NCBI GenBank assembly: GCA_963921425.1
Contig: OY992832.1
Span: 2,480,001 to 2,544,000, forward strand
Length of the DNA stretch: 64,000 bases
Source: Dryas octopetala
Taxonomy: Eukaryota > Streptophyta > Magnoliopsida > Rosales > Rosaceae
Reading direction: 5' to 3'
Within the stretch, counting starts at the first letter, position 1, and each line of letters opens with the position of its first letter. Under the pieces are notes generated by a model. That model saw nothing but the letters and a program-made list of their open reading frames with translations. It did no database searches and was not told the DNA's origin. Below, in pieces: positions 1-11,740 of the stretch. The position numbers and the translations under genes are program-made.

Positions 1-1086
1 ACTACTAATGATGCTGCTACTTTAGGTGGCTGAGAAATTCAACAAAATAATTAAGAGATGAAAGTGTGAAGGATCAAATGAGAGCTGTGAAGCATGCAAA
101 CTCTGATATTATGAAGAAAACTTAAGAAAGCATGTTTGGAGTCCAGAAAACACAATGAAATCAAACAAAAAGAAATTTGGGGCTAAATTTCTTGCTTTTC
201 ATTAACATAATTCAAACTTATTACAAAGGAATCTTATACATTAATCATCAAACTTTGCATATGATTAATGTATAAGATGACTTTGTAATGAGTCTGAGTT
301 ATGTCAGATGTATATATACATCTAAGATTCTAACTAACAGTTAACCAAGCATGCAACTGTCAACCATTAATCATTGAAAACTGTTAACTACACACTCTAT
401 TAGAACTAACTCTGGTTGAGTTGTTTTGGCTTGACTTTGAGTTGTAGGAGCTTTCATGTGACTAGGCTAGCTCACAACACTAATGTCTGCACCTGCACCT
501 GCACTGCACTTGTTCTGAATACTGCTACTTTAAGTGGCCGAGAGGAGAATACACTTACATCTTGTTGAATGGAGTCCCATTATTAAAATTTATCATATAT
601 ATATATATATATATTATGTAACTAGGATCACATTACCAAATAAACCACGTGATTAAGTAAACTGTAAAATTTGAAAACACTACCAAATAAACTATGATGA
701 TGACTGCGATGCCAATGAAGAATATGATTACGATTCCTGCATAGAAAAGAATGGTTAGTGACTTTTTTAACTTGATTTTATTTCATTGTTTCACCCTGGT
801 CTTTCCTTGTTAGTGTTCCATTGCTCTTAGTCGCCTGCTCTTGAGGCAATTGTAAATGGTAGCAACCGCTTTATTTGGAAGTGCATTCAAATTTTTCAGT
901 TCATTAGCACCAAAAAAAATAAAGCAAAACCGACCGAAATATAGAAAAAAAGAAAACCCCACATACCCAAACATGCACATACAACAAAACCAATTTGAAT
1001 AATAAAAAAACAACAACAATCACAGCCCAAGAACTCTTTTTTCTGGAAAAATAAGAAAGGAAAAAGCTGAAAGAAAGCGGCATTAC
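1..1086. other. AT-rich non-coding stretch, perhaps with 3' exons of a small minus-strand gene
   Basis: No convincing gene is seen. A compact 26-bp-arm hairpin lies at 223-286 and a short TA run near 598-614. The motif ctgctactttaggtggc near 12-30 recurs with changes near 522-540. On the minus strand, after a canonical-looking acceptor (ttctatgcag) near 739, one frame reads a strongly hydrophobic run (IVIIFFIGIAVIIIVYL) that could be a membrane segment of a last exon. I could not connect it in frame to the first exon proposed at 1087-1185. Confidence 0.3.
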
Positions 1087-1185
1087 CTCAACTTTGGCTT
1101 TAACAAGAAGCTTTCTTTGAGTCTGAGTCCTTCTACGCTTCCTCTTCCGGAGACAACCCGGGTTTTCAAGGTCCGCGACCGCCAT
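1087..1185 (-). CDS. Possible first exon of a small basic protein
   Basis: An ATG at 1185 on the minus strand opens 33 codons, starting MAVADLENPGCLRKRKRRR, very rich in Lys/Arg, and ends at a good donor (gag|gtaatg) at 1087. A TGGGCT promoter element lies just upstream near 1311-1316. The continuation is unclear. An open stretch near 820-905 (minus) reads ANELKNLNALPNKAVATIYN and stops at about 822, but has no AG acceptor directly in front. A CAG acceptor further in would give an 18-residue tail ending in another frame. I do not recognise the product. It could be a small nuclear protein, a small membrane protein if the hydrophobic exon near 700-740 belongs to it, or no gene at all. Confidence 0.28.
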
Positions 1186-1329
1186 TAAAACCGAGCAAGC
1201 AAGAGAGACAGAGAGGGCTGCAATGCAAAGGTTTTTGCTTTTGAAATTGTGTGAAATTTGGAAAGTGCGTGAAATTTGGAAAAATAAAATTGAATGGACT
1301 CTCAGTCTATTTGGGCTCACTTAACAGTT

Positions 1330-3755
1330 AACACTCGAAAGGCATTTATTTTTTATTTATTTGTTTTTTTTTGTGATCAAATATTCGAATGACTTTGACT
1401 CCAAGAAACAGACTCAAACGCAAACGCAAACGCAGAGACTGTGACAGAGAGAGTCTGAGGCCTACCCAGTAACACGAAAACGGAATGCTCTGCGTCTGTC
1501 CCCACGTTACTTTTCTGTGCTCCTCTTTCTCACTTTACTCCACGTCAGCATCTCAAGTACGGATTGTTACGTGGCGTGATTCGGTGTCCTGTATTTGGTT
1601 CTCTGTTGTATACTTTATAAAACCCAGCAGATAAAATAATGAATATGGAAATCCGAGTGATCCTCTGCAGGCGGCCAGGTGTGCGCTGAGCGGGTGTGTC
1701 GTTCAAGCATCAATCTGGGCCGTTGAAATTGGGTTAGGGTTTTTGTGATTCGCGCCGTGGGTTATTGACCGTTAGATTTATTGGGTGAAGAAAAGGAAAG
1801 AAGGGGAAGTTTCTAAAAGATTGAAAGAGGGTGCGAATTTATGGGAAAATCAAGTATGGTGGGGGATAGTAGAATCTCAAGTGTAACGTTTTTTGTGGAG
1901 GCTTTTGGGTAAACAATGGCATATAATTTCTGCAAGGTTTATTGCTCGCAAAATCAATGAGTATGAGGCAAGTTCACTTGAGCTGAAGAGATCCCAGCCG
2001 TCAGATTATGATTATCGCGATGATCATGATATTGATCGTGATCTAATCACCTTGATGTTGATGTAATAAATAGATAATGCCATACTAGTACTACATTGTG
2101 TACAGCTTTTAATTATATTAAAGTGGGCTTTTGTTATTTTCGTTTGTTGGTGCACACAAAAAAAAAAAAAGTACAATTGGGTTTGTTTGTAGAGAACTAA
2201 GAGAAGCGAATAGGGCAGCCCACTGTTGAATTTTTTTTTTTTAATAAAATTATGCACTTTTAATAGATTTTTTTAAAGTAAGGGTATTTTCAAGAATTCA
2301 AAAATTATACTAAAAGTCTAAAACTGAAAGAATATTTGTCCTTGGCTGTCATTGATTATCAATTTATCCTTTGACTGTAATTTTCTATGTATCTCATCGA
2401 TATATTCTCTTTGACCTTGTGGAAGTTACAAGTGTAACTTTCCATTAAATAAACACAAAGGAAAGTGTTTTCCTTTAAATGGACCAAAAAAAATTAATAA
2501 TTAAATAAAAATAAACACGAAGGGTGTGGACGAGATCGAATTAAGGATGAATTGCCCGACATTCCAACCAGTGCATGCCAACTAAGTTTAGAGGGAAAAA
2601 AAACACTTACCTAGGATACAACAAGTGTAAATAAGTTTTTAGTATTTCGGGATTTCTCAATAGGGAAATTTCTTCCCATATTAGACTCCAATTAAAAAAA
2701 AAAAAAGGGGTCAATTAGATCTCACCCCTACAACTATTTTTTCATAGTTTTTAAACTCGTTGACTTTTTTCTTTGTAGATTACAACCATATATAAAATCT
2801 TACGCTATCTATGATTATAACATATCTAAGAGTCATCTTTGATTTATAAAAATTGTCATCCAATAAAAAAAAATGATAATAGGTACATTATATTTTTACG
2901 TAATAGGTACATAAATAAAAAAATATAAGAATAAAGGCTCATGGTCGGTGGTTTTAAAGTTAGGGCTTCGCTATTTAGTCTTGGCTAATCTAGTGGTGAT
3001 GTAACAGTGTTTCATTAATTCATATATAAAATTACTATAAAACTCATTTAATACAAATATACTACTAACACATATATTACACATAAACCGCTATATTATT
3101 TGGAATTGAAATTTGATATACTAATTTAAGATTTATAACATTATTCCTTTTAATATGGAAGGTTAATCACTTAGATCGATGGATATTGTTTCATATTAAT
3201 TAAATACAGGGTAAAAGTCATGCTTCTGGCAGAAGAAAACATGCATGGAAGCAAAATATGAACTGCATGAAGTTATGGATACTCATTCCATAATTGTTTT
3301 TCTTATGAGCTTCCAACATCCCTGTGATTTAAAAGTGCATGCATGAAATACTTCTTATGTTGTACATGTTTATCTTGATTTATTCTATATCACTTGTTAA
3401 TTGTTATATATAGCACTTTATGATTTTATATTTTTCTTATAATTAACGTGTTTGTATTTATGTACATATAATATTTTCTCAATAAACTCTGAATTTGGAC
3501 TAAACATTCAATCTCAATCTAATTAATGATCTTAATTTATTGTCAAATAATAGAACATTACCCATTATTAATGGGGTTCATTTATACACGTACACATTAT
3601 ATATAAGAAAATGTTTAGGCATGCTAATAGATGCATGTGATTTACAAATTGCAATTGCTTGAACATACTAATTAGTAACTTGTTACAATTGGGAACTGTA
3701 AACATCGGAGAGGAATCACCATTGAAACCATAAACATTGGAGAGGAAAGTCTTTG
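1330..3755. other. Non-coding intergenic stretch
   Basis: AT-rich DNA with no frame that reads like a conserved protein. Present are a CAAACG micro-repeat near 1415-1433, a TATA-like motif (ctttataaaa) near 1613, poly-A/poly-T tracts and many scattered stops. Just before the first palindrome, the phrase aaacatcggagagga is repeated as aaacattggagagga (about 3698-3747). No RNA gene is recognised. Confidence 0.5.
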
Positions 3756-3757
3756 CG

Positions 3758-4402
3758 TGGGACCTGGATCCTCTACCAGTTTTTCTCTACCAGACTGGTA
3801 CAAGGCTTCTAATCATAGCCATTCAAAATATCCAAGAGATAGGATTGTGCCACGTGTTAAAAAAATCTGAGTGCACTTCCCTCTCATTCTTTCTTTTTCA
3901 TCACATCCTCCGACCGCCTGTCACCGCTCTCACCTTCCAATTTTCTTCTCTCTTCCACCCTCTTCCCTTCATCTCCTCTCCCAAAATCTGAGGGCTCAAG
4001 GCCTCAAAATTTGAAAAATTGTATCAGCCTAAGCCTCTTTCTCGCTAACCAAACAAAACACAAAACACACAGCAAAGCAAAGCAAACCCATTAAAACCCT
4101 CCCAATTCTAAACCCCATCTGCCCACCATTACTTTACTACCATTTTTCAGATTTTGAGGCCTTGAGCCCTCAAATTTTGGGAGAGGAGATGAAGGGAAAA
4201 AAGTGGAGGAGAGAAGAAAATGGGAGGGTGAGGGTGGTGGCAGGCGGCCGAAGGAAGTGGCGAAGAGGAAAGAAGGAGAGGGAAGTGCACTCAGATTTTT
4301 TAACACGTGGCACAATCGTATCTCTTGGATATTTTGAATGGCTATGATTAGAAGCCTTGTACCAATCTGGTAGAGAAAAAATGGTAGAGGATCCAGGTCC
4401 CT
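3758..4402. repeat. Large foldback element 1 (about 263-bp arms, 120-bp loop)
   Basis: The left arm (3758-4020) and right arm (4141-4402) are reverse complements along almost their whole length, by eye about 85-90% identical. Both outer ends carry ggacctggatcctctacca, and both inner ends carry tgagggctcaaggcctcaaaat. The loop is about 120 bp. Open frames in the arms are mirror images of each other and not genes. The structure fits a foldback or long-TIR MITE. Transcription across it would give a long double-stranded RNA hairpin. Confidence 0.85.
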
Positions 4403-4430
4403 TTGCCTAACCCTTGAGCATTTATAAAGG

Positions 4431-5306
4431 CTCCGAGCTGATAACATTGGAGATGAAGATTCTGCCATGGTCAAGTTGAACATCTTCAAGATTGTTGACA
4501 AAATTCTTAAAAATTACTGAAATAAAAGAAGATGTGCAATAAAGGTATCGAAACTTTTGAAGATTGGAACTAGCTTATGAAGATGTGCAGTGATGCCCTC
4601 AGATGCGGGCTAAAAGCTCAGACCTTTTCCTTTAGGGCCTGTTTGGTTCAAGTTTTGGAGGCTTGAGAATGGAAAATCAATTACATTCCCACGTTTGCTA
4701 AGTACATGGAAAATAAATCAATTTCTGGCCCAAGAGAATCTGATGTCCTTATTGGGGGGAAAATGAATCATTGCTCTAGCTTGAGTTTTGTTTTCCCCCA
4801 TTTTGGGAAAACATTTATTGTTTCTTCTTTTGACAAAATTAACCCTGCCATTATTTTAAAATGTCATATCTATTGTCATTCATTAAATAAATAATAAATA
4901 AGGGTGTAATTAGAAAACTAGCACTTTTCATTTCCAATTCATGCAAAACCTAAACATGGTAATGGAAATAAAAAGATAATTTCTAGTTTACTTTCCCAAG
5001 ATTACCAAACACATGAAAAGAAATTTCACATTCCCTTCCTCCTGGAAAATGTAAAGGAATTGATTTTTCAAGAAATCAATTTCGTAAACCAAAAGGGCCG
5101 TAAAGGAAAATACCTGAGCTTCCAGCCCGAGTCTGAGGGCAACACTGTACATCTTCATAAGCTGGCTCCAATATTCAAAAGTATCCATATCTTTGTTGCA
5201 CATCTTTTTGTATTTTAGTAATTTTTAAGAATTTTGTCAGCAATCTTGAAGATGTTCAACTTGATTATGGCAGAATCTTCATCTCCAATGTTATCATCTA
5301 GCTCCA
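4431..5306. repeat. Large foldback element 2 (about 200-bp arms) next to the first
   Basis: The left arm (4431-4630) matches the reverse complement of the right arm (5105-5306). Shared blocks include aacattggagatgaagattc, aacatcttcaagattg and aaaattcttaaaaattac. The arms diverge more than those of the first palindrome. In one frame of the right arm (minus strand) the text NIGDEDSAIIKLNIFK followed by ADKILKNY reads smoothly and looks like a piece of a real protein, then hits a stop. I do not recognise the donor gene. The loop is occupied by the hAT-like element at 4631-5104. Confidence 0.75.
4631..5104. mobile_element. hAT-like non-autonomous element in the loop of foldback 2
   Basis: The ends are inverted copies: tttagggcctgtttggtt on the left and, on the reverse strand of the right end, tttacggcccttttggtt. 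The GGGCCxGTTTGG terminus is common among plant hAT-type MITEs. The interior has no coding capacity. No 8-bp target duplication can be separated because the flanks are themselves inverted repeats (cctttagggcc and gggccgtaaagg). Either the element inserted exactly at the palindrome centre, or the whole 4431-5306 unit is one foldback element. Confidence 0.55.
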
Positions 5307-6600
5307 ATCTTGCAGGTGGGATGTTGTAGGTGAGATCTACGGGTGCGATGGCGAATGTGGGTTGTCTTTGCGGGGGCGACGGGTGGTTCGAAGGGTGGTG
5401 GCTATGTGATGGTGAAGTCTGCAGTTGGGTGTGTGTGTGTGTATTATTTGGTAATGAGAGAGTGGGTTGGGTATTCACTATTATGTGTAGGATGGTAATT
5501 TAGGGTGGGTGAATTGAGTAAATGTTGTATTTAAAAAGGTAATGTTAAGTAAATTGAGAAGGTTGGGTAAAATGAGAAAATTGTTGGGTATCAATAAAAT
5601 TACCCTTTCCTTTAATCATATATGGAGGAAGAAGCCCCCAAAGATTACAAAGCCACGACTGAAAGCCCAACCGGTCTGGCTATGGTTCATTATACACAGA
5701 ATACTGCTTTGGACCATTGGTGTTGGGGTTGTGAGCTGCTCACAATGCTCACAACCTTGGCATGTGAAGATCATAAATTATGCCCAGACTTTGCTATTTT
5801 TGCTTCAGACATGGAAGCACAAAAGCCAAGGAATGAGACTACTGTCCAAAACTTGAGAATTAAAACCTAAAATATAAACTCGAACAATAATTCTATACCC
5901 TAAAATAAAGAATCCTATGCCCTAACATGTTGAATCCTGTAAAAAAAATAACAAAATGACATAGAAATACCCTAACGGACATACTGCAGAGAAAATTTGT
6001 GTATATATATATATATATGATTTTTAGATTACAATTAATCAATATGATTTTTTGTTTTGGCCATCGATTAATCCATATGATTTTTGACAAATTTTGAATT
6101 GGCTAAAATACCCTCCTACAAAACAAAACAGAAATTTGAATCAATATGATTTTTCTTAAATCTCATACTACCATTATATGGGTTTGAATATGCAACAACA
6201 AATCAAATTAAGTACGTGATTCAATAAATATGCATAATGGAAATTACGTATATGGCCTTGTATATTCAAAGAAATGTGTTATAAGCCAATCACTGCTTTA
6301 ATTTGGACCTTGGAAATTAAGGAGTAACAATTGAATATGTATACACAAGGTACATATATATATAAATGGACTTATGGACAAAATAAATTACATAAAAAAA
6401 AACTAATTACTTGTACTCTAGTTGTACTTCATAAATATTTGTCATTTCATTTCATTGTAATATTCAAGATTCAAGACTCAAGACAAGTACAATCGATGCA
6501 TAATATTGTTAAGCCCATGCGCTCACGAAGTCACGAATGCTCATAAAACTTTTTCTTTGTTAAGGTTGCAATGCGCAACGTAGAGGCCCACAAACATTTT
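5307..6600. other. Non-coding stretch
   Basis: It contains a G/T-rich patch with a short GT run near 5431-5443 and a TA run near 6003-6018. One open frame at 5622-5870 starts MEEEAPKDYKATTESPTGL but has no recognisable domain and no splice partners. No gene is supported. The last part is the 3' flank of the minus-strand dioxygenase gene. Confidence 0.4.
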
Positions 6601-6617
6601 GTTGGGGCCATTTAGCA

Positions 6618-8543
6618 TCAAGAAGGGTCACTAAGCCTGAATCTGTCAAGCCCAATCTTATACCCAAGGGCCTTTATGTCCTGCTGCACTTGTGCTTGAA
6701 AATCACTGTAAGTAAAGGCCTTGTACTTTGAGCTTCGAATCACACTGCCTTCACCCGGGAACACAAAGTAGCAGACTGAGATCCGTTCCTTGTGCTTGTT
6801 CACCTTCACCCTGTGCTTCACGCTCTTGTATTTGTCATTGCTTATGGCCTAAATTGAAGCACTAATTCGTTAATTGAAAAAAAAAATCAATTCTAAAAAG
6901 ATAAACAATTGATCAAACTTTAACTTGTACCCAATTTCTCTTGTGAAATAATTTGACATTTTATGCTGTTAAATTTTAATTCTAAACTGTTGATCGATCA
7001 TGCAAAATCATGTATGAATAGAGGCGAAGCCAAAATTTAAGAGTTAGGTTCCAAAGAGACTAAATCAAGGAAGGGAAATAAGTTTGGAGATAAAAACTGG
7101 GGTGGGGGTGATGGAGATACAGCCGAGGCTAACCAACAAATGGCGGAGTTGTTGTTTGATGTGAACATAACTTCATGATTCAATAATTCATAATGTAACA
7201 ACATAATATATCAAATATACTGTATGTTACTGAAAAAAACAGTAGATGGTAGGCTTATTCGGACCTGCATCATGTCTCCAAGATTGACAATGAGTGTGTT
7301 GGGAATGGGTTTTACAGTGAACCACTGATTGTCTTTGAGGAGTTCAAGTCCTCCCACTTGATCTTGGTTCAATATGGACAGCACAGAACTGTCAGTGTGG
7401 ACGTCCATGCCCCATGCAGAGTTGTTGGCGTTGGAGCACTGTGGGTAGCGGTAGACACGTACAAAACCAGTGGAATCTGATAGATGGGACTTGGATTCTA
7501 TTGGGTCCAAACCAAGCTTCTTTGACATAGCTCCAAACAAACTTGTAGCAAGTCTAGCTAGATGCTTTCCATATTCTTCTAGCACAAGGCTTTTATCAGC
7601 CACAAATAATTAATTAATATTACCCTTTATTCAAATAAGCAAGATGCATTAGAGTAGAGAAGAAAAAATGAGACTTTTTTATGTTCATTTTAAAAATATT
7701 TAGAGTATGAACACGTTGATATAACATTATCCTGTCACAGACGATCTCATGATTGGATAAAAAAAGAAAAAAAAAAGAGATTTTTACATCTAAATTTTAC
7801 TTTCCATTACATTTAACCATTAAAATTTAAGTAAAACAAAATTGAATACATATAAACAGATTTAACAGTATAAAAAATTATAGTTTAGTTAAAAAAAATG
7901 ATTTCATTAATATTATATTGTAAAAAATGTGTTTATATGTCATATGTGTTTGTATGAAAGAATTTTCCCAAAAGTGAATTAAGGGTAAAATCTTATAAAA
8001 CAGAATCCAAAATAAGAGGGAGTACCTAAAAGAAGCAATCATGGGATTATGAGGTTGAAATTGGGAGAGTTGAGGCAGAGGCACGTTGAGCCCTTCGACC
8101 CAATTGATATTCTGAAGACCCTTTGATGACGATGATAAGGCTTCCCCAGACGGAGTAAGGGCAGGGGTACCCCAGAAGTAGGACAGAGGGGTATTGGTGA
8201 ATAGGGCCTGTTTGGATTCAAAAGATTGAGAAAAAAGCGTTTTGGCATGGTCCTGAAGTTGGCTCAAAAGGGTAGGAGGAACCCCATGGTTGACCAAACG
8301 AAACAGGCCCCAATGCTCACAAGCCTCTACAAGCTTCTTGTCATCAGCATCATGTTTTAGGAGGCATTGGAGATCTATAAGGGGTATAGGATCCGAATCC
8401 TGAATCGGGTCGATGGTACCATCCGTGTCAACGATCTGGGTCGGGTGACTCAGTGGTGGGTCTGTGCGAAATGGAGGAGGGTAGGATTCAAAGCTACTCA
8501 TTGTTGAATGTTGAGAGTTGGTGGTTGTGGTGGTGGCGGCCAT
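6618..8543 (-). CDS. 2-oxoglutarate/Fe(II)-dependent dioxygenase, gibberellin-modifying type
   Basis: Three exons on the minus strand: 8543-8026, 7589-7265 and 6848-6618, joined by GT-AG introns of 436 and 416 bp in a continuous frame of 357 residues, normal for this family. The N-terminal DIOX_N domain carries LVEACEHWGLFRLVNHGVP. The catalytic jelly-roll has the iron ligands His237 and Asp239 (MDVHTDSS) and His293 (KSVKHRV), with the 2-oxoglutarate-binding Arg303-x-Ser305 (ERIS). The FWGTPALTPSG and NINWVEG stretches place it, from memory, with Arabidopsis At5g58660 and annotated gibberellin 2-beta-dioxygenase-like proteins; the Arabidopsis relative has been linked to GA12 hydration (GAS2). 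The exact substrate is inference. It is soluble and cytosolic, with no targeting signal seen. All catalytic residues are present, so it should be active. Confidence 0.9.
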
Positions 8544-8649
8544 TTTGGGCAGCAGGCAGAAGCTGCTTAGTATAAGTTAGTACTCAGCAGCCTAGAATGT
8601 GACAGTAACTATTTTTTAGTGACGTTGAGACATTTGTTTATTCTGGGAG

Positions 8650-8718
8650 TGGGACCCACTCGTGTTTTTTGTATGCGTTTTGCTGGACCCACTCGTGTTT
8701 TTTGTATGCGTTTTGCTG
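8650..8718. repeat. Short tandem duplication upstream of the dioxygenase
   Basis: Two consecutive copies of a unit of about 32-34 bp containing cccactcgtgttttttgtat, separated only by a couple of bases. It lies about 110 bp upstream of the dioxygenase start on its promoter side. The near identity suggests recent slippage. No function is claimed. Confidence 0.75.
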
Positions 8719-8978
8719 GCGACACCTGTCCTGTGGTCCCTCTCTGTCCTTTCCTTGGACTAATCCTCATCACTGACCCTAGCAATCTCTACAAAACGTG
8801 ACCCGCGAGGTATGTGCCGGCTTATTCCCAGATATTACTGGAACTGTGGAAGGGTAATTTTTTGACAGGACAACATTGTTTAATATTTGATATCAGAAAA
8901 AAATTTATTTATTACGGGTATGTATATTTTTTTTTGTCACGTGATTTATAAATATTACGAGAGGGATATACACATTAA

Positions 8979-9300
8979 GAGGGTGTCTTTAACTCAAATT
9001 TTAAAAAAGTTTAATGTATTTTAAAATCCATATAATTCATCAAAATTCAAAAAAATTGAGTGAAATTCTCATGAAATTTGTTATGTGTAAAAAATGCATT
9101 CAAATCCATCCAAATCCATTAAAATTCTTTATTTAATGAAATCTACGACTTTTTAAGAACACCTAGATTTTATTGAAATACATTAAAATCTGAGTTTGAG
9201 ACACCTAAATTTTATTAGAATCTATAAAATCTAAGTTAAGGACACCTAGATTTCATTGAATTTTTAAAATCTAATGAAATCTAAGTTTGGGACACTCCCC
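8979..9300. mobile_element. MITE-like palindromic element
   Basis: The left end gggtgtctttaactcaaattt is mirrored by the right end, which on the reverse strand reads ggggagtgtcccaaacttag. The interior is built from recurring motifs such as gacacctagattt and aaatctaag. About 320 bp, no coding capacity. The target duplication is not clear, so the superfamily is not assigned. Confidence 0.5.
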
Positions 9301-9522
9301 TATATATACATGTCAATTTACTCTTTAATATGAACATTTTTACACGAATTGCCAATCACCTCCCATTGATATTACAAGAATAGAATGCAAATATACTTGC
9401 TACCTTTAACCATTATGTATTGGTATCATCATCCTACTAACTTGTCTCACATGTTATATTATGATTAATTGTATCAATCATAATTGATTGCATTTATTAC
9501 TAAAATTTAAATACAAATAATA

Positions 9523-9935
9523 TTGGCCAAAGTTGGGTTTTGCTCTTTATAGTTTGAGTTAAGTTTCACTTTGGTCCTTATAGTTTTAATTGTTATGATT
9601 TTGATCCCTATAGTTTGAGTTATGTTTTACTTTGGTCCCGTAGTTTCAATTATTATGATTTTGGTCCCCGTAATTTGAGTTAGGTTCTATTTTTTGTCCC
9701 TATAGTTTGAGTTAGGTTCCATTTTAGTCATATAATTTGATAAATGAAAATGTTAAGATGTCATTGAATTGCAACAATTTATAAACTACAGGACCACAAT
9801 CATAATAATTGAAACTACAGGACTAAAATGTAACCTAACTCAAACTATAGGGACCAAAATCATAACAATTGACACTATAAGGACCAAAATGGAACCTAAC
9901 TCAAACTATAGAGACCAAAGCCAAACTTTGGCCAA
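9523..9935. mobile_element. MITE with ttggccaa ends and internal repeat units
   Basis: The ends are inverted (ttggccaaagttgggttttg on the left; ttggccaaagtttggctttg on the reverse of the right). The interior consists of diverged repeats of actttggtccctatagttt and gagttaggttc on the left and their complements on the right, so nearly the whole 413 bp folds on itself. Open frames inside are repeat text, not genes. Confidence 0.65.
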
Positions 9936-10520
9936 TAATGTTTATAACGGGTGATGTCCATGGATGAATAACCTTATTTAAGATAATGCACAAATTATTT
10001 ACATAGTGGTCGAATGACACAAATGTCTCAAATCAATGAACTATTTGGAGTCATATAGTTTATTAATTTAGTAAGTATATAAGTTTACTACATGACCCTT
10101 CTATTACTATTTTATTTCATTAGCTTACTAGATATTTGAAAGGTTATTCAAAGTGCAAATAAAACATTTAATAAGATATATAAATTTTAAAGTACACATC
10201 AAAACTTAAATGAATGTATAATAATTCTGAAATAAAAAAATCAATAAGAGATATAAGTATTAAGGGTCGAATAGTACCTTTTTTCTTCTTTTCTTAGCAC
10301 ACATCAAATTGTACCCTTTTGGACCATTCTATTAAAATTATTCATGTTGTCCTCCTCAAATCTTTGTCACTTTTAGTGGATCCCGTATCATAAATGTCCT
10401 TAAAAGTTGCACTTTTACGAGACAATTATAAGCGCATTACTCCTAATTATTCTCAAAAAAGAACACCTTAATATGATGGCTTTCGCATTCCTTGTCACTT
10501 TGTCACATGGAAAACGACAA
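9936..10520. other. Non-coding intergenic stretch
   Basis: AT-rich DNA between the MITE and the PHF5A promoter. Nothing recognisable is seen. Confidence 0.4.
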
Positions 10521-10526
10521 GAGAAA

Positions 10527-10603
10527 AGCCCAATGATCCTGGGCCTTTTAAGCTTGCATCCATGGAGGCCCAAATTTAAAGCCCAATTCAAAGTAGGCCC
10601 GGC
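10527..10603 (+). promoter_or_regulatory. Cluster of site II (TGGGCY) promoter elements upstream of PHF5A
   Basis: Within about 80 bp there are at least five copies of GCCCA/TGGGC-type motifs: aaagcccaat, cctgggcctt, gaggcccaaa, aaagcccaat and taggcccgg. Such clusters are typical of plant housekeeping promoters recognised by TCP factors. They sit about 90-160 bp before the likely first (non-coding) exon of PHF5A. Confidence 0.6.
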
Positions 10604-10745
10604 CTCGCATGACCGACTCTCGATATCTAGATTGTTCTGAAATATCAAAAGCCTCTCTCTCAATTAAAACAAAGAGCAGCTGATCAGAACAGCGTTCTTC
10701 ACACTCGACGCGATTTAATCAAAACTCCTCGTCTCGGCGGCGCAG

Positions 10746-11388
10746 GTTAGACCTCTACGCGAAACATCTTTTAGGGTTTATTTATGTTTGACTTAGGGTT
10801 TCTTTTTCTTGTTTTGATTGGGTTAATGTCAAAGAAACTTTGTTTGGTATTTGGATTTTCCCCCCCAAAATTTGTTGATTAAGAATGTTTTTGGAATTTA
10901 CTTTTTACTACAAAATACAAATGGACTTGAATATCATGGCCTTGGCTGTTTCACTGCTTTCTTTAGCTGTTGTTATCAATTAAGTTTTGTGATTGATGAT
11001 AGTTGGAGATACTTTTGGGGCAATACATAATGCATCATTATGGGTTATGCTATGTTAAAAATGCTGCTTTTGCACAAAGCTTGCTCTCTCTATATTATGT
11101 GGTTCTTTTATATGTTGGGTAATGTTTTCTTGCCAAGATTTTATGTTGCACTTATTATGTGTTACATTGTCGTTCAAATTCATAGTTTGTCACCATAACT
11201 TAACATATTCGAAAGTGTAATTGATTCATATTTGTTACATGTTAGATTGTCGTTTAGATTCATAGTCTATCACCATAATATAAGATATTAGACCGATTTG
11301 CCAAAAAAAAAAAGCATTGCCTTGTATCAATTCAAATTCAAATGCTAACACCAACCAACCAACAAACATGGGCATGATGTCTATGTAG
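10746..11388 (+). other. Probable 5'UTR intron of PHF5A
   Basis: Begins with gttag after gcgcag at 10745 and ends with ctatgtag at 11388. A telo-box-like tttagggttta lies near its 5' end. No coding frame crosses it. The exact transcription start is inferred to lie near 10690. Confidence 0.55.
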
Positions 11389-11407
11389 ATTCACAGCATT
11401 GTGAGCG

Positions 11408-11740
11408 ATGGCCAAGCACCACCCTGATCTGATTATGTGCCGGAAGCAGCCGGGGATTGCCATTGGACGGCTCTGCGAGAAGTGTGATGGCAAGTGTGTG
11501 ATCTGCGACTCCTATGTGCGTCCTTGCACGCTTGTGAGGGTCTGTGATGAATGCAATTATGGGTCCTTTCAGGGTCGGTGTGTTATCTGTGGAGGAGTTG
11601 GAATTTCTGATGCCTACTATTGCAAAGAGTGTACACAGCAGGAGAAAGACAGGGATGGATGTCCAAAGATTGTTAACTTAGGGAGTGCCAAAACAGACCT
11701 CTTTTACGAACGTAAGAAATATGGTTTTAAGAAAAGATGA
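11408..11740 (+). CDS. PHF5A: PHD finger-like protein 5A, SF3b 14b subunit of the U2 snRNP
   Basis: This 110-residue protein is the full length expected for PHF5A/Rds3. It is a compact zinc-knuckle protein of the SF3b complex that helps U2 snRNP recognise the intron branch site. The CxxC pairs that bind zinc are all visible: [32 protein letters not shown] and YYCKEC. The C-terminus ends in the basic YGFKKR. The coding region is one exon. The leader is probably split by an intron of about 640 bp (donor after 10745, gcag|gttag; acceptor at 11388, tatgtag|attc), which puts the ATG about 19 nt into the second exon. The family is among the most conserved in eukaryotes, so the call is firm. Confidence 0.97.
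   Translation: MAKHHPDLIMCRKQPGIAIGRLCEKCDGKCVICDSYVRPCTLVRVCDECNYGSFQGRCVICGGVGISDAYYCKECTQQEKDRDGCPKIVNLGSAKTDLFYERKKYGFKKR

Noticed and set aside
3737-4501. Open frames on both strands (84 to 136 codons)
   Set aside because: They are mirror images within the arms of the palindrome and have no family resemblance.
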